NCBI GenBank assembly: GCA_963818925.1 | Contig: CAWFTN010000001.1 | Span: 372,001 to 436,000 of the forward strand | Direction of reading: 5' to 3' | From: JAMXLG01 sp963818925 | GTDB lineage: Bacteria; Vulcanimicrobiota; Vulcanimicrobiia; Vulcanimicrobiales; Vulcanimicrobiaceae | DNA: 64,000 bases | Part shown: positions 58,214 to 64,000 of the stretch, piece by piece | Layout of the letters: each line of letters opens with the position of its first letter | Numbering within the stretch: the stretch's first letter is position 1 | The notes under the pieces: model-generated | The model's database searches: none | The model's input: only the letters and a program-made list of their open reading frames with translations | Told to the model about the DNA's origin: nothing | Position numbers and translations under genes: made by a program

Positions 58214-59548
58214 CGTGAGATAGAACAGCAGCGCGCTGCCGAGCAGCGCAAAGCAGCGAAGCAGAGCAGCTGCAGCATCGGGACGCAAAAGCCCGGTCTG
58301 CAGCTGTTCGTTTTTCCAAATCTCGGCAATCGTCGGACCGTGTGCGGCTCCGATCATATCGTTTGGCCAGATCGGCAACGTATGGTTGTGACCGATCCAA
58401 GCGCCGGCCGCGAGGGCCGCAATAGCCGCTACTGCCGTCAAGAGATAATTCCGATGCGGAACAAAGCCGATTGCGGCAAAGAACAAGCCCGCGGAAAGGA
58501 CGACGTCCTGCGGCAGCGCTTGCGGCTGTTGAGCGAAGTCGAGCCAATTGATGCCGATAAGGAACGTCGAGATTACGGCGAGCGGCGTATTTCGAGCGTA
58601 CGCGAGCGCGAAGATCGCAGGGACAAAGAGCGCCACGAAGTCGTGTTCGTGAAAGAAACCCGCCGCGAATGGAATTGCGGAGCAAAGAAGCGCGAATCGA
58701 TGCGGTATCGTGCGCGCGCGAATCGCGCCGCCGACCGCAAGGATCACCGCGACCGCGGCGATCGCGAAGGCCGCGACCTGTGCGATCGACGCCGGTACGC
58801 CGAATCCGTAAAGCACCGCCGCGGGTGTGTACTGGATTGCGGCAAACCGTTCGGCCTGCGCATGTGCCGCAAGCGTCGCGAGGTAGTGCAGCGGCCACGC
58901 TGTACCGGCTGCAAAGGCGCCGACGGCATACACAAGAATTGCGCCTGCGACCAGAGCAGCGGCTGAGCGGACCGATCCGAACATCGCAACGAGGCCGAGC
59001 GAAACATTGGGTTGCAAGACGCTCAGCGCAACCGCAATCGACGTAAGCACCGGCGGCGTCGTCAGTGCGAAGACGGCAAACGCATAGGCCGGCAGCGCTG
59101 CTTGTCCAAGGCCGAAGTCGCTCGTGATCGGAACGAATGCAAGCGCCAGAATTCCGGCGAGCGTTGTTTCTATTGACGCAAGCCGTAGGAGCCGCGCGGT
59201 GGCGATGACGATGGTCGCGAGCGCGCAAACCAAGAGAATCGACCAGAGAATCGTCGCGGTTTGATATGAGAGAGCGGCGAAGAGCGACCACAACGGCAAT
59301 GTCGCCGGCACGCCGACGAACGGCAGCACTTCATGCCGTGAAGCAACGACACCGGCTATTTGCGATTCCGTTTTCCAAATCGCAAGCGCATAGGGATCGC
59401 CGTGTGCAAGCCACGTTGCGCCAGCCGAATAATACGCTTCGAAATCGCGCAGCGCGACACCGGGTTCGCCCGTAGGATGAAGCGCTAGGAGGGCGATGGC
59501 AACGAACAGCGCCGCGAGGATCGCGCAGAGCCGTTGCGCCCCGTTCAC
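58151..59548 (-). CDS. GT87/DUF2029-like polytopic membrane glycosyltransferase
   Basis: A 465-residue protein with about ten to twelve membrane segments. The first periplasmic loop carries ALRDFEAYYSAGATWLAHGD, the conserved DF.AYY.AG...L.G.DPY pattern of polyprenyl-phosphate-mannose-dependent GT87 enzymes. FLHEHDFVALFVPAIFALAY-like segments follow near the C-terminus. The GTG start immediately follows the stop of the preceding gene (TAGGTG). It ends inside the 3' end of binding protein 3 on the other strand. Confidence 0.8.
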   Translation of the reverse strand: MNGAQRLCAILAALFVAIALLALHPTGEPGVALRDFEAYYSAGATWLAHGDPYALAIWKTESQIAGVVASRHEVLPFVGVPATLPLWSLFAALSYQTATILWSILLVCALATIVIATARLLRLASIETTLAGILALAFVPITSDFGLGQAALPAYAFAVFALTTPPVLTSIAVALSVLQPNVSLGLVAMFGSVRSAAALVAGAILVYAVGAFAAGTAWPLHYLATLAAHAQAERFAAIQYTPAAVLYGFGVPASIAQVAAFAIAAVAVILAVGGAIRARTIPHRFALLCSAIPFAAGFFHEHDFVALFVPAIFALAYARNTPLAVISTFLIGINWLDFAQQPQALPQDVVLSAGLFFAAIGFVPHRNYLLTAVAAIAALAAGAWIGHNHTLPIWPNDMIGAAHGPTIAEIWKNEQLQTGLLRPDAAAALLRCFALLGSALLFYLTLHVDVHEVVERRDRVGVEVL

Positions 59549-60118
59549 CTATGCATTGCTGGCGCGGAGCGCGTAGATTGCGAGACGCTCGATCGTTCCG
59601 CCATTGCCCATCGCATACGCCGAACCACCCGGAAACCGCGCTTCGAGCATCTCTTGATACGCGCCGAACTTCTCGGCGAGCGCCGAGATCCGCCCATATT
59701 GTTCCGGCAGCGATGTTACTGGTTTGCCGACGGCGATCTCACCGGGAACGAAGCGAAACGTCAAATCGCGCGGCTCGAGCTTCGGCGCGCGATCGACTTT
59801 CGGAGCGTACAATTCCGCCGCGATCAGAGCGTCTTTGCTATAGAAAAGACTTGCGAAGAGCCGCTTATCATCGGGTCCGCGCACACAGTATGTATGCCAG
59901 CCGCGGGCGGGATACGCAAACGCAATCCCGAGCTCCCGTTCCACGTCAGGTCGCTGAGTCCGTGTGACGTCAAACGCCACCGTTTCGTTGAAGAGCACGA
60001 TCGGTTTATCGACGGGCGGCGGAGGAACGTCATTGACCTTGTGTCGGCGTTCGTAGATGCTCGCCAGAATCTCCACGGCCCGTTGCATCGCAAAATCGGG
60101 AGTTGGACCTTCGCTCAT
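59549..60118 (-). CDS. Hypothetical protein, 189 aa
   Basis: No family is recognised. The 189-residue product has no signal or membrane segment (SEGPTPDFAMQRAVEILASI, YERRHKVNDVPPPPVDKPIV, FYSKDALIAAELYAPKVDRA, LPEQYGRISALAEKFGAYQE). I chose the ATG at 60118, which overlaps the protease gene stop as ATGA; the longer frame to 60382 is a shadow. It forms an operon with the M50 protease and the GT87-like gene. Confidence 0.78.
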   Translation of the reverse strand: MSEGPTPDFAMQRAVEILASIYERRHKVNDVPPPPVDKPIVLFNETVAFDVTRTQRPDVERELGIAFAYPARGWHTYCVRGPDDKRLFASLFYSKDALIAAELYAPKVDRAPKLEPRDLTFRFVPGEIAVGKPVTSLPEQYGRISALAEKFGAYQEMLEARFPGGSAYAMGNGGTIERLAIYALRASNA

Positions 60119-60921
60119 AATCCGGTATTCGACGGAAGTGCCGCGTGGGCTTGGCCCACGAGTACGATCAGTGCAAGGGACGTCGCCACATACCAAAAGC
60201 TGACGCGCGCGCGGGCCGCATTCGTCATCGCCGCCGCGCGAGGATCGGGCGTTCCGCGGAACGAGGCCAACATCGCGGGCACGCCAAGGAGTGCAATCAG
60301 GGCGACGAGCACGATCGGGACGTGAAGCCATACCGCTGCTGCGATAAAGACGATGACGCCGGCAACCCACAACGGCGGCCACACTGCACCGATGACGCGT
60401 CCGCCGTCAAACGGCAGTACCGGAATCATATTGAACAGATTCAAAAAAGCCGAGATGTCGGCGCATGCGATCCAAAAACGATCGTTCGTTCCAATGCCGA
60501 CGCCGTAACACGCTGCAGCGAGTGCAAGCCCGGTCAACGGTCCGGCGAGCGCAATGTATGCATCTTGCTCGAGATCAGGTGCAACCGCGCCCTGCGTGTA
60601 CGCGCCGAGAAATGGGACGAACACCGGCAGACGCGCCGAAAGTCCGTATGCGCGATAGGCAAAATAGTGTCCGAGTTCGTGCGCGGCAAGCACAACGAGA
60701 ATAACGATTCCCAAACGCCAACCGAAAAACGCCACGTAAAAGAAGAGCGAGAGGAGAAACGTCCAGCTGGGCAAGAGCAACTTCAGGACGAGTGCGAATT
60801 TCGTGAGGAGAACTGCGACCGCTGCGGCGAGCGCACCGATCCCGCCGCGGCGGGTGGTCTTCTGAGCCGAATCGCTCTCCGGTTTGCTTTCCGGTTCGAT
60901 GGGATCGGGTTCTTGAATCAC
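60115..60921 (-). CDS. Site-2 protease family (M50) intramembrane metalloprotease
   Basis: A 268-residue membrane protease. An acidic cytosolic N-terminus (about 27 residues) precedes several membrane segments. The zinc motif is LVVLAAHELGHYFAYR (HELGH 81-85), and the third zinc ligand lies in FNMIPVLPFDGGRVIGAVW. Family members cleave membrane-bound regulators such as anti-sigma factors, or act in unknown processing. No PDZ domain is seen. The GTG start lies only 14 bases from the divergent NDH-2 start. Confidence 0.88.
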   Translation of the reverse strand: MIQEPDPIEPESKPESDSAQKTTRRGGIGALAAAVAVLLTKFALVLKLLLPSWTFLLSLFFYVAFFGWRLGIVILVVLAAHELGHYFAYRAYGLSARLPVFVPFLGAYTQGAVAPDLEQDAYIALAGPLTGLALAAACYGVGIGTNDRFWIACADISAFLNLFNMIPVLPFDGGRVIGAVWPPLWVAGVIVFIAAAVWLHVPIVLVALIALLGVPAMLASFRGTPDPRAAAMTNAARARVSFWYVATSLALIVLVGQAHAALPSNTGL

Positions 60922-60935
60922 AGAAGGCTCTTCAT

Positions 60936-62279
60936 ATGGATGGTTCGACGCGTCCTCCCCGCATCGTGATCCTCGGCGGCGGGTTCGGCGGTATGACGGT
61001 CGCGCGCCGGTTGGAAGCTCGGCTGGATCGGCGGGAAGCGGAGCTTGTATTGGTAAGCCGCGAGAACTTTTCGCTCTTCACGCCGATGTTGCCCGAGGTT
61101 TCCTCCGGTGAGCTCGACGTGCGCGACGTCGTTACGCCGGTTCGCTCGCAACTGCGCCGCACACGGTTTATTCTCGGCGACGTTCGAGCGCTCGACGTCA
61201 ACGCATCGTTCGTCGACGTGCAGCATACACTGACCGGCGCGCAGGAACGTGTCGCGTACGATCATGTGGTCATCGCTCTGGGCTCGACGACGTCGACGTT
61301 CGGCTTGCCGGGCGTTGCCGAACGCGTCTTCGCGCTCAAAACACTGGAAGACGCGGGCGTTCTGCGAAACCGGCTGGTGTGGCTGCTCGAACTCGCCGAT
61401 TCGATCAACGATGTAGAAGAACGCAAGCGCCTGTTGACGATCGTCGTCGTCGGCGGCGGATTTACGGGCGTTGAGGCGACCGGCGAACTCGTCGAGCTGT
61501 TCCGCAGCGTAATACGATTTTATCCTCGGGTCACGCTCAAGGATGTACGGGTTGTGCTCGTCGAGGGCGGTCCGACGCTTCTCGCCGGATTGCCGGCCAA
61601 GATGGGGCAATACTCTGCGGATCTGCTGCGCAAGCGCGGAGTTGAAATCATTACCGGTGACGGTGTCGCAGGCGCGGACGACGCGAGTCTTACGCTCGTG
61701 AGCGGGACGCGGATCGATACGCGAACGATCGTATGGAGCGCCGGCGTCAGTCCGTCTCCGACGCTCGCATCGACGCCCTTGCCGCGCACCAAACGCGGCG
61801 CGATCGTCGTCAATGGGGATTTTCGCGTACCGGGATATCCCGGAGCCTGGGCGCTCGGCGACTGCGCCTCGATTCCCGATGGTTCCGGCGGCTGGTACCC
61901 GTTGACGGCGCAGCACGCGATTCGCGAGGGACCGGTGCTGGCCGACAATCTCATCGCCGTGCTGAAAAAGCGGCCGACGAAACCGTTCCGCTTCGCGTCG
62001 CTCGGAATGATGGCATCGCTCGGTGGCCGCAAGGCCGTGGCCCAGCTCCCGCGCGATTTTGTCCTCACGGGATTTCTTGCTTGGTTCCTCTGGCGATCCT
62101 ATTATTTATTGCGTCTGCCCAGCCTCGATCGCAAGCTCCGCGTTGCCTTCGACTGGACGCTCGAACTGCTTTTCCCGCGTGATATCGCGGAATTGCGCGT
62201 CTATACGCGGAATGCTCATTCCAGTGCCGCAGTCGATGCCGGTATCGTTCCACGCGACGAGCCGGTAACTCATCTCTAA
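60936..62279 (+). CDS. NDH-2-type NAD(P)/FAD-dependent oxidoreductase
   Basis: A 447-residue type II NADH dehydrogenase-like flavoprotein. The FAD-binding motif is RIVILGGGFGGMTVARRL. The NAD-binding motif is LTIVVVGGGFTGVEATGEL, and the second FAD site is PGAWALGDCASIPDG. AQHAIREGPVLADNL follows, and the C-terminal hydrophobic/amphipathic helix (LTGFLAWFLWRSYYLLRLPS) attaches it to the membrane. It transfers electrons from NADH to quinone without proton pumping. AGAAGG lies 8 bases before the ATG. Confidence 0.92.
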   Translation: MDGSTRPPRIVILGGGFGGMTVARRLEARLDRREAELVLVSRENFSLFTPMLPEVSSGELDVRDVVTPVRSQLRRTRFILGDVRALDVNASFVDVQHTLTGAQERVAYDHVVIALGSTTSTFGLPGVAERVFALKTLEDAGVLRNRLVWLLELADSINDVEERKRLLTIVVVGGGFTGVEATGELVELFRSVIRFYPRVTLKDVRVVLVEGGPTLLAGLPAKMGQYSADLLRKRGVEIITGDGVAGADDASLTLVSGTRIDTRTIVWSAGVSPSPTLASTPLPRTKRGAIVVNGDFRVPGYPGAWALGDCASIPDGSGGWYPLTAQHAIREGPVLADNLIAVLKKRPTKPFRFASLGMMASLGGRKAVAQLPRDFVLTGFLAWFLWRSYYLLRLPSLDRKLRVAFDWTLELLFPRDIAELRVYTRNAHSSAAVDAGIVPRDEPVTHL

Positions 62280-62295
62280 CGAGGTACCACGGATT

Positions 62296-63696
62296 ATGGA
62301 ACTGCGCGAGCCGATCGAACGGCTGATTCGCGATCCGAAGGAATTCACGCGGAACGTGGCGTTCCCCGATCCTTCCGAGTTGCGTCTGTATGACGAGACG
62401 CTGCGCGATGGCGAGCAGATGCCGGGCGTCTGTTACACACCGCCGCAAAAACTCGAGATTGCGAAGGCGCTCGCCGACATCGGCGTTCATATCATGAGCG
62501 TGGGTTTCCCGGCGGCGTCGGAGGGCGATCGCCGCACGCTGCAACTGGTCATGGACGCAAAGCGACGCGGCGAGCTCGGCGACACCGAGATCGTCGTAAT
62601 GTGCCGCAGTAACCGTAAGGACATCGACGTTACGGTTGCGACGCTGCGCGAAGTGGGCATCGATCCGTCCGCGGTCACGTTCTTCATCTTCACGAGCGGC
62701 AGCGATCTGCACTTGAAGTACAAGATCGGGAAGACGCTGCTGCGCTTCGAAGGTCGTGACGAGTCCGAATGGCTCGATCTTCCGCTCGAGTTCTATCGCA
62801 ACGCAAACATCCGGTTGCAGTGCGATGCAATCAAACACGCGCGGGAATGCGGCGTCGAACGGATCGAATTCGGCGCGGAAGACGGGAGTCGCGGCGACGT
62901 CGATTACTTCATCCAATATTTCAAGGCCGGGATTGAGGCGGGTGGTACGCGTCCCGCATGGCCCGATACCGTCGGCTGTTTGACGCCGGAGGCGATGCGC
63001 TGGTACGGCGCGCGCATTATCAACGGGTTGCCGAAAGGCATTCCGGTCGTCGCGCATCTCCACAACGACTACGGTTTGGGCACGATCAATGCGATCACCG
63101 CGACGTCGTGCGGCTTCAAGGTGATCTCCGTCACGGCGAACGGCTACGGCGAACGCGCGGGTAACGTGAAGCTCCACGAATTTGCCGTTGCGCTGCGCGT
63201 GCTCTACGGGGTCGAGATTCCCGGATTCAAGTACAACAAGTTGCGCGACTTGGCGCGGTTCATGGAGCGCATGAGCGGTATCCCGATGCAACAGCACGAG
63301 CCGATCGTCGGGGCGAAAGTCTTTGCGCACGAGTCCGGCATCCATACGCACGGCGTGCTCATCGACCGTCGCATTTACGAAGCGGTTCCGAGCGAACTCG
63401 TCGGCGGCGAAACGAGCTTCATCTTCGGCAAGCACTCCGGCGTCGCGCTCGTGGAAGACACGTTGCGCAAACGCGCCGAGAAACTCGGAGCAGCCGGGGT
63501 CGAAGTCGACAGCGCGCTCGCGCACGCCGTAACTGATGAGATCAAACGCCTGCGCGAAGAACGCGCCGCGTCGAGCAAGAGCGAAGAGACGATCGAAGCC
63601 TACGAACACGCGATGCGGCAGCTTTCGATCTCGGAAGACGACGTTGCGGAGATCGCAATCGCGCTGCGTTCGACGAGCGCGCCGATCGCGTCTTAA
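62296..63696 (+). CDS. Isopropylmalate/homocitrate synthase family protein (HMGL-like)
   Basis: A 466-residue acyl-CoA condensing enzyme. The TIM barrel shows LRLYDETLRDGEQMPGV, GFPAASEGDRRTL, RIEFGAEDGSRGDVDYF, VAHLHNDYGLGTINAI and NGYGERAGNVKLHE, the metal- and substrate-binding motifs of the LeuA/homocitrate/Re-citrate synthase group. AHESGIHTHGVLIDRRIYE leads to the subdomain region. The allosteric LeuA C-terminal domain is absent, so it is not a standard LeuA. Homocitrate, citramalate or Re-citrate synthase are options; the substrate cannot be told here. Confidence 0.82.
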   Translation: MELREPIERLIRDPKEFTRNVAFPDPSELRLYDETLRDGEQMPGVCYTPPQKLEIAKALADIGVHIMSVGFPAASEGDRRTLQLVMDAKRRGELGDTEIVVMCRSNRKDIDVTVATLREVGIDPSAVTFFIFTSGSDLHLKYKIGKTLLRFEGRDESEWLDLPLEFYRNANIRLQCDAIKHARECGVERIEFGAEDGSRGDVDYFIQYFKAGIEAGGTRPAWPDTVGCLTPEAMRWYGARIINGLPKGIPVVAHLHNDYGLGTINAITATSCGFKVISVTANGYGERAGNVKLHEFAVALRVLYGVEIPGFKYNKLRDLARFMERMSGIPMQQHEPIVGAKVFAHESGIHTHGVLIDRRIYEAVPSELVGGETSFIFGKHSGVALVEDTLRKRAEKLGAAGVEVDSALAHAVTDEIKRLREERAASSKSEETIEAYEHAMRQLSISEDDVAEIAIALRSTSAPIAS

Positions 63697-64000
63697 TTCA
63701 CAACGTGGGCGGCGACGAACGCCGTGAGTTCTTCGCGAACCTTCGGCTCGACGTTGAAGAACGCCATGTTGTAATGCGGCGTCTCTTGCTGATGCGCGGC
63801 TACGCGAGCGTGGACGTTGATCTCGCGATCCGAATGCGGCAGGCGAAACGTGATGTCGAGGTTGGCGCCGATCGCGATATCGTCGGTAGAATTCATAAGA
63901 AGGCCGCCGGTCGAGACGTTCGTGGCGCGCGCAGTGCGCGGAGGATATCCGGCAATCGAATCGCGAGATGGTTTTTTTGCCGATGACTGCAGTTGAGATG
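63693..64000 (-). CDS. PilZ domain protein (C-terminal part, runs off the window)
   Basis: The frame is open to the end of the window, so the N-terminus is missing. The visible part has the PilZ core RATNVSTGGLLMNS (NxSxxG element), IGANLDITFRLPHSDREINV and HARVAAHQQETPHYNMAFFN. The upstream RxxxR di-GMP-binding residues, if present, would lie outside or at the very edge. Such proteins bind cyclic di-GMP and control motility or exopolysaccharide. It overlaps the end of the preceding convergent gene by 4 bases. Confidence 0.75.
   Translation of the reverse strand, partial: SQLQSSAKKPSRDSIAGYPPRTARATNVSTGGLLMNSTDDIAIGANLDITFRLPHSDREINVHARVAAHQQETPHYNMAFFNVEPKVREELTAFVAAHVVN

Noticed and set aside
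58194..59291. 365-codon minus-strand frame in the GT87-like gene
   Set aside because: Out-of-frame, Arg-rich shadow of the membrane protein.
62065..63609. 514-codon minus-strand open frame
   Set aside because: It shadows the NDH-2 and condensing-enzyme genes, is Arg/His/Asp-rich with no family motifs, and the + strand genes have full motif sets.
1..64000. tRNA, rRNA, CRISPR array, prophage or insertion sequence
   Set aside because: No cloverleaf-like or rRNA segments, no regular direct-repeat/spacer pattern, no transposase or integrase found by reading.

Overview
The window reads as a continuous stretch of chromosome from a GC-rich, Gram-negative-type (diderm) bacterium. A TolC-like channel, an outer-membrane barrel protein ending in Phe, many lipoprotein signal peptides and Asp/Pro/Thr-rich secreted proteins support an outer membrane. 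Gene content and style (many short overlapping operons, frequent GTG/TTG and apparently CTG starts, stalk/copper-amine-oxidase-like N domains, families of SBP_bac_5 lipoproteins) would fit a poorly cultured lineage such as Eremiobacterota/Vulcanimicrobiota (WPS-2). That placement is inference only; no rRNA or other phylogenetic marker is present. No tRNA, rRNA, CRISPR array, insertion sequence or prophage was seen, and no gap between genes exceeds about 300 bases.

Layout. 1-1965 (+): end of a thiamine thiazole operon, thiO (partial)-thiS-thiG-rhodanese. 1959-5689: a methyltransferase, a K+ channel with regulatory Rossmann domains at both ends, a PrxQ/BCP peroxiredoxin whose peroxidatic cysteine codon is an in-frame TGA (probable selenoprotein), and a metallo-beta-lactamase-fold protein. 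5702-13870 (-): pyrE, an oligopeptide-type binding lipoprotein, an EF-G paralogue, a PHP protein with a histone-H1-like Lys/Ala tail, a pyroglutamyl-peptidase homologue lacking its catalytic Cys, and an ECF sigma factor followed by a zinc-finger/anti-sigma domain fused to O6-methylguanine methyltransferase. 14113-17518: small unknown secreted or membrane proteins. 17706-19972 (-): acetate-type symporter with its DUF485 partner. 19978-24759: Fe-S cluster locus (sufC-D-S-U, divergent sufR, a second IscU-like scaffold) with no sufB.

24774-37320: a GT39 mannosyltransferase-like protein paired with a GH125 mannosidase; a tightly coupled group (O-methyltransferase, flavin reductase, MBL hydrolase, ThpR); a LON-domain protein; a sulfatase-methyltransferase-small protein group; a FolD with a substituted catalytic Lys; and a TlpA-type thioredoxin group. 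37452-46122 (-): a seven-gene, nearly gap-free run of nitrilase, DUF4337, YncE-like propeller, NAGPA-domain protein, TldD, PmbA-like and polysaccharide deacetylase. 46263-52023: secreted Pro-rich protein, stalk/beta-barrel protein, FlK-like thioesterase, and a membrane-fusion protein plus TolC pair without the inner pump. 52130-58213 (+): a tandem Lrp-like (siroheme-decarboxylase-like) protein followed by three SBP_bac_5 lipoproteins coupled by NTGA stop/start overlaps. 58151-64000: GT87-like protein, unknown protein, M50 protease, NDH-2, an isopropylmalate/homocitrate synthase family enzyme and a partial PilZ protein.

The strongest items for follow-up are the selenocysteine PrxQ, the ECF sigma plus anti-sigma-MGMT fusion (a possible alkylation-sensing switch), recurrent non-canonical starts, and enzymes that keep every family motif except one catalytic residue (pyroglutamyl peptidase and FolD).
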